From Streptomyces sp. CB02414 (GTDB lineage: Bacteria > Actinomycetota > Actinomycetes > Streptomycetales > Streptomycetaceae), in contig NZ_LIPF01000004.1 in the NCBI RefSeq assembly GCF_001905385.1, positions 587,213 to 651,212 of the forward strand: a stretch of 64,000 bases of DNA, written 5' to 3'. A program made the position numbers and the translations under genes. Below, piece by piece: positions 1 through 8,999 of this stretch. How positions within the stretch are numbered: the stretch's first letter is position 1; every line of letters starts with the position of its first letter. The notes below the pieces were generated by a model. It had not been told where the DNA came from and did not search any database. It saw only the letters and a list, made by a program, of their open reading frames with translations.

Positions 1-8
1 GACAACCC

Positions 9-41
9 TTGACAGTAAAAACCGATCAACTTACGTTTTTT
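9..41 (+). promoter_or_regulatory. Promoter with embedded operator upstream of the GH3 gene
   Basis: TTGACA at 9-14 and TACGTT at 32-37 are spaced by 17 bp and make a plausible -35/-10 pair. The spacer and -10 lie inside an imperfect palindrome at 17-41 (arms AAAAACCG and CGTTTTTT, 9-bp centre). The same sequence recurs, inverted, at 5663-5687 upstream of the GH1 gene. Overlap with the promoter core suggests repression. The likeliest binder is the TetR protein encoded between the two sites; this is inference. Confidence 0.6.
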
Positions 42-111
42 GCGCCTCTCCCGACCGGACTCCCGGTTCACCCGTACTCGCCTGTATCACCGAAGCCGAA
101 TAGGTGCGCGT

Positions 112-2442
112 ATGACCCAGCAGATCCCGACCGGCGCGCATGCGACCGAGCGGTACCCGTCCACGCCGTCCCTCTCCACGGCCGACAAGGCCTCCCTGAC
201 CAGCGGCGCGGGCGACTTCGTCACGACGGGGCTCGCCGCGGCCGGCGTCCCCGCCGTCACCCTGTCCGACGGCCCCCACGGTCTGCGGCTACCTAAGGAG
301 AGCGGCGACGGCGGCCAGTTCGACCTGCACAGCGCCGCACCCGCGACCTGCTTCCCGCCGGCCGTGGCCCTGGGCAGCGGCTGGGACCCCCAGCTCGTCC
401 ACCGCGTCGCCGGCGCGATCGCCGCCGAGGCGTCCGCGCATGGCGTGCACGTGGTGCTCGGACCGGGAATCAACATCAAGCGGTCGCCGCTGTGCGGACG
501 CAACTTCGAGTACTTCTCGGAAGACCCGCTGCTCACCGCCGAGCTCGGCGGCGCCATGGTCCGCGGGCTGCAGGAGGCGGGTGTCGGCGCGGCGCTCAAG
601 CACTACGCGGCCAACAACCAGGAGACCGACCGCATGCGCGTGAGCGCCGACGTGGACGAGCGCCCCCTGCGCGAGATCTACCTGCGCGCCTTCGAACGCA
701 TCGTGCGCCGTGACCGTCCGTGGTCCGTCATGGCCTCGTACAACGCGGTCAACGGTGTGCCGTTGTCGGAGAACGCGCGGCTGCTCACCGACATCCTGCG
801 CACCGAGTGGGGCTTCGACGGCATCGTGATGTCCGACTGGGGCGCGGTCCGTGACCGGGTCGCCGCGCTGCGCGCCGGCCTCGACCTCCAGATGCCGGGC
901 ACCGGCGGACGCACCGACCGGGACGTCGCCGCCGCGGTGGACGACGGCGACCTCGACGAGGCAGTGCTGGACCAGGCGGTCGACCGCCTGGTCCGCTTCG
1001 CCCGGCGGGCCGCGGACGGGAAGCGGGCCGACAGCGCGCCGGCGGACGGCGGGTTCTCCGCCGAGGAACACCACCGGCTGGCCGGTGAGGCCGCCGACCG
1101 GTGCGTGGTGCTGCTGAAGAACGACGCCGGGCTGCTGCCCCTCGACCGCTCCTCGGGCACCGTGGCCGTCATCGGCGAGCTGGCCCGCACCCCCCGCTAC
1201 CAGGGCGCCGGCAGCTCCCAGGTGACGCCCACCCGCCTCGACACGCCCTTGGAGTGCCTGCGGCGGCTCGCCGACGGCGTCCGCGTGGAGTTCGCCCCGG
1301 GCTATGCCCTCTCCGGCGACGAGGACACGGGCGGAGCGGCAGCCGACGAAGCGGTACGGCTGGCAGCCGGGAGCGACACCGTGGTGCTCTTCGCCGGCCT
1401 GGCCGCACAGGACGAGTCGGAGGGCTTCGACCGCACCCACATCGACCTGCCCGCCGGCCAACTGCGCCTGCTGGAGCGCGTCCGCGCCGTCAACGACCGC
1501 GTGTGCGTGGTGCTGTCCAACGGCGGAGTGGTGCGTACGTCGCCCTGGCACGAGACGGTTCCCGCCGTGGTCGAGGGCTGGCTGCTCGGCCAGGCCGGCG
1601 GGGGCGCCCTGGCCCGGGTGCTGTTCGGTGAGGTCAATCCGTCCGGGAAGCTGGCCGAGACGATCCCGCTGCGCCTGGCGGACTGCCCCAGCCACCTGTC
1701 CTTCCCCGGAGAGGAGGGCCGGGTCCGCTACGGCGAGGGCGTGTTCGCCGGATACCGCGGCTACGACGCCGCCGGCCGTGAGGTCGCCTTCCCGTTCGGC
1801 CACGGGCTGTCCTACACGACGTTCGCCTACTCCGGCCTGCGCGTGGACGTGAGTGAGGACGGTGCGGCGGTCACCGTGACGGTGACCGTCACCAACACCG
1901 GTGACCGGACCGGCCGGGAGGTGGTCCAGGTCTACAGCGCGGGACCGGCGGACTCCGAGGTCGCCAGGCCCCCGAGGGAACTGCGCGGCTTCGCCTCGGT
2001 GACCCTGGCCCCGGGGGAGAGCCGGGAGGCCGTGGTGGAACTGGCTCGCGCCGACCTGGCCCACTACAGCGCACGCGAGGGCGGCTGGCGGGTCGAGGGC
2101 GGTGTCCACCGCATCGACGTCGGCTCCTCGTCACGCGACGTACGGCAGTGGGCCGAGGTGGTGCTGGACGGGGATCCCTCACGGCTGTGGCTGACCGGGC
2201 GCAACTCGCTCGCGGAGTGGCTGCGCCATCCCGTGGGCGGACCGCTGCTGGCACGACGGTTCGCACGTGCGCGGGGCGGCGACGCCGGACCGGGCGCCAT
2301 GGACGACCCCGTGATGCGGCGCTTCCTCGCCGGCGTGCCGCTCGACGTGATCTCCGAGTTCCCGCAGAGCCCGGTGACGCCCGAGGACGTGGCGGACCTG
2401 GCCGCCGAGGCCGACGCCGCTTCGCGCGGCACCTCCCGGTGA
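112..2442 (+). CDS. Glycoside hydrolase family 3 beta-glucosidase
   Basis: This 776-residue protein is a GH3 enzyme that would release terminal beta-linked glucose (or a related sugar) from oligosaccharides. It has the N-terminal (beta/alpha)8 domain with KHYAANNQE near residue 165 and the nucleophile motif VMSDWGAV near residue 240. The second alpha/beta domain carries QDESEGFDR, the region of the general acid, and a C-terminal fibronectin-III-like domain follows. There is no signal peptide, so it is probably cytosolic and acts on imported oligosaccharides. ATG 112 was chosen because the family starts just upstream of the conserved N-terminus; an in-frame TTG at 40 would lie in the promoter. 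The stop overlaps the next start. An operator shared with the GH1 gene lies upstream. Substrate specificity cannot be read from the sequence. Confidence 0.92.
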   Translation: MTQQIPTGAHATERYPSTPSLSTADKASLTSGAGDFVTTGLAAAGVPAVTLSDGPHGLRLPKESGDGGQFDLHSAAPATCFPPAVALGSGWDPQLVHRVAGAIAAEASAHGVHVVLGPGINIKRSPLCGRNFEYFSEDPLLTAELGGAMVRGLQEAGVGAALKHYAANNQETDRMRVSADVDERPLREIYLRAFERIVRRDRPWSVMASYNAVNGVPLSENARLLTDILRTEWGFDGIVMSDWGAVRDRVAALRAGLDLQMPGTGGRTDRDVAAAVDDGDLDEAVLDQAVDRLVRFARRAADGKRADSAPADGGFSAEEHHRLAGEAADRCVVLLKNDAGLLPLDRSSGTVAVIGELARTPRYQGAGSSQVTPTRLDTPLECLRRLADGVRVEFAPGYALSGDEDTGGAAADEAVRLAAGSDTVVLFAGLAAQDESEGFDRTHIDLPAGQLRLLERVRAVNDRVCVVLSNGGVVRTSPWHETVPAVVEGWLLGQAGGGALARVLFGEVNPSGKLAETIPLRLADCPSHLSFPGEEGRVRYGEGVFAGYRGYDAAGREVAFPFGHGLSYTTFAYSGLRVDVSEDGAAVTVTVTVTNTGDRTGREVVQVYSAGPADSEVARPPRELRGFASVTLAPGESREAVVELARADLAHYSAREGGWRVEGGVHRIDVGSSSRDVRQWAEVVLDGDPSRLWLTGRNSLAEWLRHPVGGPLLARRFARARGGDAGPGAMDDPVMRRFLAGVPLDVISEFPQSPVTPEDVADLAAEADAASRGTSR

Positions 2443-3659
2443 CCGCCGAAGCGGCGGTGCACGGCAGCGTGCGGCCGGGGTGGGAGGCGGTGCGCGAAGC
2501 CTTCGCCCACGCACAGGCGGACGACCCCGGTGCCGCTCAACTGGCCGTCCACCACGCGGGCCGGCCGGTGGTCGACCTGTGGACCCGGTCCACGGCGGCC
2601 ACGGCCGGACGGCCCTTCGGCCCGGACTCGGTCACCGTGCTGATGTCCGTCTCCAAAGCGATGACGGCCACCTGCGCCCATCTCCTCGCCCAGCGCGGCC
2701 GGCTCGACCTGGCGGCGCCCGTCGCCCGCTACTGGCCGGAGTTCCGCGCGGCGGGCAAGGCGCACACCACCGTGGCCGACCTGCTCGCCCACCGCGCGGG
2801 ACTGCCCGCCTTCACCGACGACCCGGCGGGCACCGGACTGCCGGGTCTGCTCGACTGGAACGCCCGCGTCCGCGGCCTGGCGGCGATGCGGCCGCTGTGG
2901 GAGCCCGGAACGGCGTACCACTACCACGCCCTCACCCATGGCCACCTGGTCGGCGAGGTGGTCCGCCGGGTGGCGGGCGCGGGCATCGGAACCTACTTCG
3001 CCCGTGAGGTGGCCGGACCACTGGGGCTGGACCTTTGGATGGGCCTGCCGCGGTCGGCCGAGCGCCGGTTCGTGCGGCAGTCCGCCCTCCGGCCCGCGCC
3101 GGGCGCCGAGCAGATCGACGCGGCGATCGGCCGCCTCGGCCTCACGCCCGACGACCGGACGGCCCGGTTCCTCAGCGCCTCGGCCCGTGAACTGGCCGTT
3201 GCCGTCGCGGCGTTCGACACACGCCGGGGGAGGGCAGCCGAGATCCCCGCGGCGGGCGGCATCGGTGACGCCCGGTCGCTGTCGCGGCTCTACGCGGCGC
3301 TCGTCGGCGAGGTCGACGGCGTACGGCTGTTGTCCGCGGCCACGGTCGGCCGGGCCCGGGCTCCGCACACCGATCACCTTCCGCCGCCGGGTCCGCTGCA
3401 CCGGTTCGACGGACCGGACAGGTCCCGCTTCGGCCTCGGCTTCGAGCTGCCCCGCCCCGGTGAACCGCTCCTCGGCGAGGGCCCCTTCGGCCATGCCGGA
3501 GCGGGCGGACGGCTGGGCATGGCGCATCCCGAGAACCGCCTGGCGGTCGGCTACGTCTGCACGGCCATGTCCTGGGAGCCGTCGGCCGGCCCGGACCCGC
3601 GATGGCTGCCGTGGACCGAGGCGGTCCGGGAGGCCTCGGCCCGTGCCGGCCGAGCCTGA
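2439..3659 (+). CDS. Serine hydrolase, class C beta-lactamase fold (family VIII esterase-like)
   Basis: This 406-residue protein has the penicillin-binding/class C beta-lactamase fold. The serine motif S-x-x-K appears as SVSK around residue 70, and a YHYH motif stands in the place of Y-x-N. Such stand-alone cytosolic members are usually esterases or amide hydrolases rather than true beta-lactamases. The GTG start overlaps the stop of the GH3 gene (GTGA), so the two are translationally coupled. It may remove ester groups from the oligosaccharides that the GH3 enzyme cleaves; that role is inferred from the pairing only. No signal peptide is visible. Confidence 0.85.
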   Translation: MTAEAAVHGSVRPGWEAVREAFAHAQADDPGAAQLAVHHAGRPVVDLWTRSTAATAGRPFGPDSVTVLMSVSKAMTATCAHLLAQRGRLDLAAPVARYWPEFRAAGKAHTTVADLLAHRAGLPAFTDDPAGTGLPGLLDWNARVRGLAAMRPLWEPGTAYHYHALTHGHLVGEVVRRVAGAGIGTYFAREVAGPLGLDLWMGLPRSAERRFVRQSALRPAPGAEQIDAAIGRLGLTPDDRTARFLSASARELAVAVAAFDTRRGRAAEIPAAGGIGDARSLSRLYAALVGEVDGVRLLSAATVGRARAPHTDHLPPPGPLHRFDGPDRSRFGLGFELPRPGEPLLGEGPFGHAGAGGRLGMAHPENRLAVGYVCTAMSWEPSAGPDPRWLPWTEAVREASARAGRA

Positions 3660-3743
3660 CACGGGCCCGGCGGTACCGGAGGGCGTGGGGGGAACCCGGA
3701 CCGGGCCACGCCACCACGCCCTTCCCGCACCCGCCGGCCGCGC

Positions 3744-4322
3744 TCAGTCCTCCCGGTCCCGGGCGAGCAGACGCATCACGTCGTCGATCGGCTGCTCCAT
3801 GTCGGTGGACCGGTCGATGAGCCACTGCAACTGGATGCCGTCGGCCACCGCCAGCAGCAGCACCGCCAGCCGTTCGGGCGGAACGACGGTCGTCATGGAG
3901 CCTTCGTCCATCCGCTTGCGCACGTACCCGGCCACCCGTTCCCGCAGCACCGGGTAGCGCTCGGCGAAGTGCGCGTGCGCCGGGTGCTCCGTGTCGCTGG
4001 CGGCCGCCGCCATGGACACGAACAGCTCCACCAGACCGGGGGTCCGGGCACCCTCACGAATGATCTCCCGGTAGCTCTCGGGGCTGGTGCGCTCGTCCTG
4101 CCGCCGGCGGGCGGTCTCGTCGCGCATGCGCAGCACCTGGGTGAGCAGGTCCTCCTTGGAGTCGAAGTAGTGCATCAGCCCGGGGAGGCTGAGATTGCAC
4201 CGGGCGGCCACCTTGCGCAGCGAGGTCCCCCGGTATCCCTCGGCCGCGAAGATCTCCAGCGCCGCGTGCAGGATCTCGCCGCGCTTCGCCTCGCCCTTCT
4301 CGTACGGGCCCCGTTTCGCCAT
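3744..4322 (-). CDS. TetR-family transcriptional regulator
   Basis: This 192-residue protein has an N-terminal TetR helix-turn-helix (ILHAALEIFAAEGYRGTSLR, then LPGLMHYFDSKEDLL) and a C-terminal ligand domain of TetR_C_6 type. ATG 4322 lies 10 bp after the stop of the GH1 gene, so the two form an operon. Two matching palindromes lie in front of the GH1 operon and the GH3 gene, which makes it the natural candidate to repress both and itself. The inducer would probably be a sugar or glycoside, as TetR-type sugar regulators are less common than LacI types. It is convergent with the esterase-like gene. Confidence 0.88.
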   Translation of the reverse strand: MAKRGPYEKGEAKRGEILHAALEIFAAEGYRGTSLRKVAARCNLSLPGLMHYFDSKEDLLTQVLRMRDETARRRQDERTSPESYREIIREGARTPGLVELFVSMAAAASDTEHPAHAHFAERYPVLRERVAGYVRKRMDEGSMTTVVPPERLAVLLLAVADGIQLQWLIDRSTDMEQPIDDVMRLLARDRED

Positions 4323-4332
4323 GCCGGTCAGC

Positions 4333-5604
4333 CTAACCCGCGTGGGCGACGCCGGCCGCCGCGGCGGGGGTGTCCGGCAGGCGCCCCGAGCGGGCCACCG
4401 AGCCCAGCCAGCGGGCCGAATCCTTGGGCCGGCGTGCGAAGGTCCGCGGATCGACGGCGATGAGTCCGAACCTCGGCCGGTAGGAGCCCCACTCGTAGTT
4501 GTCCAGGGCGCTCCAGTGCAGATAGCCGCGGACGTCCACGCCGTCGCGCAGGGCGGCGGCCAGGCTCGCCAGCGCCCTGCTGGTGTAGGAGACGCGCAAC
4601 GCGTCGTCGTCGGTGGCGATGCCGTTCTCGGTGACCAGGATGGGCACACCGGGACCGACGACGGAGGCGGTGTGCCGTACCGCCTCCCCCAGGGCCTCGG
4701 GGTACACCTCCCAGCCGGTCAGCGTCTTCGCGGCGCCCGGCGGCACGGGCAGCGGACCGTCCGGACCGATCCGGTGCCGGGTGTACGCCTGTACGCCGAT
4801 CCAGTCGTCCTCACGGGCGGCCTCCAGGAAGACGTTCTCCCGCGGGCCGGCGTACGCGGCGGCGATCTCCTCGGCGCCCGGCTCCGCCTGGTAGACCTGG
4901 TTGGCGACCGTCCACCCCACCCGCAGGTCCGGATCGGCGGCCTTGAGCGCGGAGAACGCCGCCCGGTGCGCGCGGACCAGCGCACGGGTGACGACGGCGT
5001 CCGGTTCCAGTGAGCCGGGGTCGAAGGCGACCGCCCCCGAGTGGTCACCGCCCCTGGCCGGCGTACGGTCCGCGGTGCGCAGCAGCGTGTGCATCAGGGC
5101 GACCATGTTCGGCTCGTTGATCGTGGCCACATGGCGCACGCCGGCCGACAGCACCTCGGCGGCCACCGCGGCGTACGCGGCGAAGAGTTCGGCCGACTCG
5201 GGCGAGGACCAGCCGCCGAGCTCGCTGAACCAGCGCGGCGAAGTGAAGTGGTGCAGTGTCACGACCGGTGTCAGCCCGCGTTCCAGGGCGCCGCGCACCA
5301 TGGCCCGGTAGTGCGCCACGGCGGCGCGGGAGATCCGCCCGCGCTCCGGCTCCACGCGTGCCCACTCGATGCCGAACCGGTAGGCGTTGAAACCGAGTCC
5401 GCTCAGCAGGTCCATGTCCTGCGGCCAGCGGTGGAAGCTGTCGGCCGCGTCACCGCTGAGCTCGGCGACGGAGCTGTCGGACCGGTTCTCCATGGCCCAC
5501 CAGTCGCTGGAGACGTTGTTCCCCTCGACCTGGTGGGCGGAGGTGGCGGCTCCCATGAGAAAGCCGCGCGGCAGCACGAGACCGGGCCCGGTCGTGGGTG
5601 TCAT
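4333..5604 (-). CDS. Glycoside hydrolase family 1 beta-glucosidase
   Basis: This 423-residue protein is a typical GH1 enzyme in length. TINEPN near residue 162 holds the acid/base Glu and VTENGIAT near residue 325 holds the nucleophile Glu. The N-terminal FLMGAATSAHQVEG and C-terminal YLHWSALDNYEW family signatures are also present. It would hydrolyse beta-glucosides in the cytoplasm. The ATG at 5604 is preceded by GGAAGGAA. It heads an operon with the TetR gene and carries a dyad operator about 60 bp upstream. Together with GH3 and GH20 enzymes it suggests breakdown of a mixed beta-linked glycan, but no sugar transporter lies in the window. Confidence 0.93.
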   Translation of the reverse strand: MTPTTGPGLVLPRGFLMGAATSAHQVEGNNVSSDWWAMENRSDSSVAELSGDAADSFHRWPQDMDLLSGLGFNAYRFGIEWARVEPERGRISRAAVAHYRAMVRGALERGLTPVVTLHHFTSPRWFSELGGWSSPESAELFAAYAAVAAEVLSAGVRHVATINEPNMVALMHTLLRTADRTPARGGDHSGAVAFDPGSLEPDAVVTRALVRAHRAAFSALKAADPDLRVGWTVANQVYQAEPGAEEIAAAYAGPRENVFLEAAREDDWIGVQAYTRHRIGPDGPLPVPPGAAKTLTGWEVYPEALGEAVRHTASVVGPGVPILVTENGIATDDDALRVSYTSRALASLAAALRDGVDVRGYLHWSALDNYEWGSYRPRFGLIAVDPRTFARRPKDSARWLGSVARSGRLPDTPAAAAGVAHAG

Positions 5605-5662
5605 ACGGGGTTCCTTCCGCCTCGGAGCCAGGGGGGCGCGCGAGGGCGGGGCCGGACTCCAT

Positions 5663-5687
5663 GAAAAGCGTTCATCGATCGGTTTTC
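5663..5687 (-). promoter_or_regulatory. Operator-like palindrome upstream of the GH1-tetR operon
   Basis: An imperfect palindrome (arms GAAAAGCG and CGGTTTTC, 9-bp centre). Read on the minus strand it contains AAAACCGATC and a downstream ACG-x-TTTT, matching the element at 17-41 in front of the GH3 gene in sequence and spacing. The position about 60 bp before the GH1 start suits a repressor site. Assignment to the TetR protein of this operon is inference. Confidence 0.6.
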
Positions 5688-5894
5688 GTGTTAGCGTACA
5701 GGCGATGCCGCTCCGGCAGGAAGACGCACCGGACAGGAACCCTCCGGAACGGCCGCCGTCCCGCGGCCCCCGCCCACCTGACCGGGCGCCGGGGCCGAGG
5801 GTCCGGCGCGGACGGTGCCGCACCGGCCGGTGACCGCCGCTGCCGTCCGGGAGGGCCGTCCCACTCACCGCACGAGAGGCGTGGAGGAGAAAAC

Positions 5895-7586
5895 ATGGAC
5901 GCAGTCGTTCCGGGGGCCGCGGTGCGGCCGGAAGCCGACACCGGCGGGGAACTGGACCGTTCCGGACCCTGGCGCGTCGCCGCCGGCCACCGGCTCACCG
6001 CCGTCGCCCGCACGGTCCGCGCGCTCCTCGCTCCGCACCTCGGCGAACGCCTGCTGTCCCCGGAGGAGGCCGGCACCGCCGCCCGCACCCTCGAACTCGT
6101 CCTGGACACCGCCGAGCCGGCCCCGCCGCCGCCCGTCGGCCTCTCGCCGCGCGGCACCACGCCGCCCGGCGACGAGTCCTACCGCCTCACGGTCACCGAG
6201 AACGGCATCACCTGCCGGGCGGCCACTCCCGAGGGGGTCTTCCGCGCCGCCACCACCGCGCTGCAGCTCATCGCCGTCACTTCGGCCCGCGTCCCGTGCG
6301 GGGAACTGGCGGACGCACCGCGGTACGCGTGGCGCGGCCTCATGGTCGACCCGGCGCGCTGCTACCTCACGCCGGCCGAGCTCCGCCGGATCGTCGACCT
6401 CGCCGCGCTCTACAAACTGAACGTCCTGCACCTGCACCTGACCGACAACGAGGGCTGGCGCCTGCCCCCGCCCGACCGGACCGGCACCAGGGCGGCGGCC
6501 ACACCGCCGGACGGCCCGGCCCGGCGGTTCTACTCCGCCGAGGACTACCGCGCCCTCCAGGACTACGCGGCCGAGCGCTTCGTCACCGTCATCCCGGAGA
6601 TAGACCTGCCCGGCCACTGCGCCGCCCTGCGCGAAGCCGTGCCCGGACTGCCCGCCGCGCCCGCGCCCGAAGGGCTCGAGGGCCGCTTCCCCTACGTCCC
6701 GCCGCTCGACCTCGCGGACCCCGCGACCCACTCACTGGTCGCCTCCGTCCTCACTGAGGTCTGCCGGCTGACCGACGGACCCTACGTGCACATCGGCGGC
6801 GACGAGGCGCTGGGCATGACCGAGGACAGCTTCGCCCTCGCCGTACGGGAACTGCGCGCCCTGGTACGGGCGGCCGGCAAGCGCCCGCTGGCCTGGCAGG
6901 AGGCGTCACGCGCGGGCGTGACACCGGAGGACGTCGCCCAGTTCTGGGTGGACGTGCCCATGATGGACCTGCCCGACACCCAGGAGGAACTGGACCTCCG
7001 CCCCGACCTGCTCGCGGCCGGCTACACCCTGGCCGTCGTCGCGGCCCTCAAGAGGTTCTTCGCACCCACCGACCACGACCTCGCCCGAGTCCTGGACGGC
7101 GGCGGACGCGTCCTGCTCTCCCCCCAGTCCCACCTCTACCTCGACCGCCGGTACGCACCGGACATCGTCCCGCCCGAACAGGCGGGCACCGCGGCCCGCC
7201 TGGGCTTCCCCGCGTACCGGCCCCGCGACGTGCGCCACACCGCCGCCTGGGACCCCGCCGCGTACGCGATCCCCGAGGAGCGGATCGCGGGGATCACGGC
7301 CACGGTCTTCGGCGAGTCGATCCAGGGCTTCGACGACCTGACCACCCTGTTGCTTCCGCGCCTGGCCTCCCTCGCCCACACCGCGTGGACCGGTAGCGGC
7401 CCGGACTGGGAAAGCCACCGTGAAGTCCTCGCCCGCCACGGCGGACTCTGGCGCGAGCGCGGCCTCTCCTACCTGGCCTCCACCGAGATCCCCTGGCCGG
7501 CCCCGGACCTTCCCGCTGATCTCGGGGAACCCGGCAACTCGCCGAGGAGTACGGCGGGGTGTCCGCGCCCGGGACGAACCGCATAG
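5895..7586 (+). CDS. Glycoside hydrolase family 20 beta-N-acetylhexosaminidase
   Basis: This 563-residue protein has the GH20 domain order: a zincin-like N-terminal domain (GH20b) over about 150 residues, then the catalytic barrel with LHLHLTDNEGWRL and the catalytic Asp-Glu pair in HIGGDEALGM near residue 300. It removes terminal GlcNAc or GalNAc by substrate-assisted catalysis. ATG 5895 follows GGAGGAGA. No signal peptide is visible, so it is likely cytosolic and would act on imported chitooligosaccharides or amino-sugar glycans. It diverges from the GH1-tetR operon and shares its intergenic region with the palindrome at 5663-5687, so it may be co-regulated. Confidence 0.92.
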   Translation: MDAVVPGAAVRPEADTGGELDRSGPWRVAAGHRLTAVARTVRALLAPHLGERLLSPEEAGTAARTLELVLDTAEPAPPPPVGLSPRGTTPPGDESYRLTVTENGITCRAATPEGVFRAATTALQLIAVTSARVPCGELADAPRYAWRGLMVDPARCYLTPAELRRIVDLAALYKLNVLHLHLTDNEGWRLPPPDRTGTRAAATPPDGPARRFYSAEDYRALQDYAAERFVTVIPEIDLPGHCAALREAVPGLPAAPAPEGLEGRFPYVPPLDLADPATHSLVASVLTEVCRLTDGPYVHIGGDEALGMTEDSFALAVRELRALVRAAGKRPLAWQEASRAGVTPEDVAQFWVDVPMMDLPDTQEELDLRPDLLAAGYTLAVVAALKRFFAPTDHDLARVLDGGGRVLLSPQSHLYLDRRYAPDIVPPEQAGTAARLGFPAYRPRDVRHTAAWDPAAYAIPEERIAGITATVFGESIQGFDDLTTLLLPRLASLAHTAWTGSGPDWESHREVLARHGGLWRERGLSYLASTEIPWPAPDLPADLGEPGNSPRSTAGCPRPGRTA

Positions 7587-7717
7587 GCCGTCCGCCCGGT
7601 CCTGCACGCGGTCGGTGCCGAAGGGCTACGGTGGTTCCCCCTGTCCTCGTCCTCCGCCGCCCGGAGCGCACCGGGCGGGAGAATCGGCGGGCGGTGACGC
7701 CGGAAGGGGCGGGCGGG

Positions 7718-8395
7718 ATGGCTGGACGGGCGCGCTACGGGGCCGGGGTGGTCGCCCTGGCAGGGGTCGCGGTCCTGATTGGGTTGCTGGGACGGCCGGC
7801 GGGCAGTGACCGTGACACCGGGGGGCCCGTCGCGACCCCGGCCTTCTCCGTCGCCCCGGGGTCCTCCGGGCGGCCGGTCACTCCGGTGCCGGAACGCCCG
7901 GTGGAGACACGCCTCAACCTCTTCTCGTTCGACGGACTGTGCCAGGAGGAGGGGAGCCGGCCGGTGCCCCGGGCAGCACGCGTGTCGGCGTCCGGACCGC
8001 GCCCTGTGGTCGTCCATGTCAACGGACTGCTGCACCAGTTCGAGGGCCGGGGCCGCGACCGCACCGATCCGTTCGCACCGCTGCCGGAGCGGGTGCAACT
8101 CGTCGCCTGCGCCCGGTACGAAGGGCTGGGCAAACTCCTCAAGGTGTGCCGGTACGACTCGCCCGCGGCCGGAGCGGGACGGCGGGAGATCTCCCATTAC
8201 GAAGGCCGGTACGAGCTACGGGTCCTGGAGGCCCGCACCGGCCGCCTGCTCGGCACCCACCGCATGGTCGCCCGCACCTCTGCCATCTGCACGCCGTTCG
8301 TCGAACGCGGCGCGGACACCAAGGAGTTCGAGCCTCCGGGCGACACCGTGTTCCGGGACATACTCGGCCCGTACACGCGCGGCGAGAAGCCCTGA
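7718..8395 (+). CDS. Membrane-anchored or secreted protein of unknown function
   Basis: This 225-residue protein starts with basic residues followed by a hydrophobic segment (GVVALAGVAVLIGLLG, residues 9-24), a signal anchor or signal peptide. A proline-rich linker and an extracytoplasmic domain of about 160 residues follow. The domain has several Cys residues (LFSFDGLCQ, LVACARY, LKVCRYD, SAICTPF) that could form disulfides. I do not recognise the family. ATG 7718 follows GGAAGGGG; a GTG at 7694 is also in frame. It stands alone, convergent with a decayed minus-strand gene. Confidence 0.7.
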   Translation: MAGRARYGAGVVALAGVAVLIGLLGRPAGSDRDTGGPVATPAFSVAPGSSGRPVTPVPERPVETRLNLFSFDGLCQEEGSRPVPRAARVSASGPRPVVVHVNGLLHQFEGRGRDRTDPFAPLPERVQLVACARYEGLGKLLKVCRYDSPAAGAGRREISHYEGRYELRVLEARTGRLLGTHRMVARTSAICTPFVERGADTKEFEPPGDTVFRDILGPYTRGEKP

Positions 8396-8449
8396 GCGCG
8401 GTGCGGCCGGATCCGCGCCCGGACCAAGAAGAGGCCGCGGAGTCCGCGA

Positions 8450-8808
8450 GCCGTACCTTGAGAGTGTGGGGTCGTCGGCCCAGGGAGGTGCCCATGCCCT
8501 CGCAGTACGTCATGGTGTGGAGGATCCGGCCCGTGTGGTCCAGGACCTCGGCGCCGTTCCCGTCCCGGGTGACGACCTCGTGGAGCACGGTCACCCGCGC
8601 GACCTCCGCGGCGAAGTAGCCGTAGGCGGTCACCCGTTCCGCGAGCCAGATCAGCGCTTCGGCACCGTCCGGCAGGCGATCCAGGGCACGCACCGCCAGG
8701 GAGCCGAAGGCGTTCGACAGGCGGCCGGCCTCGGCGGGCGAGCAAGGCGAGCCCGACGGCGACAGGCGCGAGGCCGGTCCCGGTCCAGGCCCGGACGGTC
8801 TCGCTCAC
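8450..8808 (-). pseudogene. Frameshifted small gene of unknown function
   Basis: Two minus-strand frames read as one protein. The first, from GTG 8808, gives VSETVRAWTGTGLAPVAVGL. After LALLA the coding signal moves to another frame and continues as AEAGRLSNAFGSLAVRALDR and so on through VTVLHEVVTRDGNGAEVLDHT. Removing one C in the CTCGCCCGCC run near 8738 would join them. No stop follows in the second frame until 8139, inside the convergent gene, so the true end is unclear. It could be a sequencing error or a genuine lesion. Family not recognised. Confidence 0.4.
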
Positions 8809-8999
8809 CGGCGGGGGACGGACTCGCTTCTCTTGATCACGCCTGGAAGCATGCCACCGCACTGACCTGAGCTCCAAGGCGCGGTGGGCGATGAGTTTCC
8901 TCCAGTGGGAAAGTCTGTTGTCCGAACACCTGCCGGACGAGCACGTCTTGTGGACCAGGTGTGATCCGGAGCACGACTGGTGACAGGAGACTCGCTCGC

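Noticed and set aside
289..2109. Long minus-strand open frame of about 600 codons opposite the GH3 gene
   Set aside because: It is antisense to a clear GH3 enzyme, has odd composition and no recognisable protein; high GC leaves such frames open by chance.
2064..3662. Minus-strand open frame opposite the serine hydrolase
   Set aside because: Shadow of the real gene; sequence is Arg/Gly-rich without family signatures.
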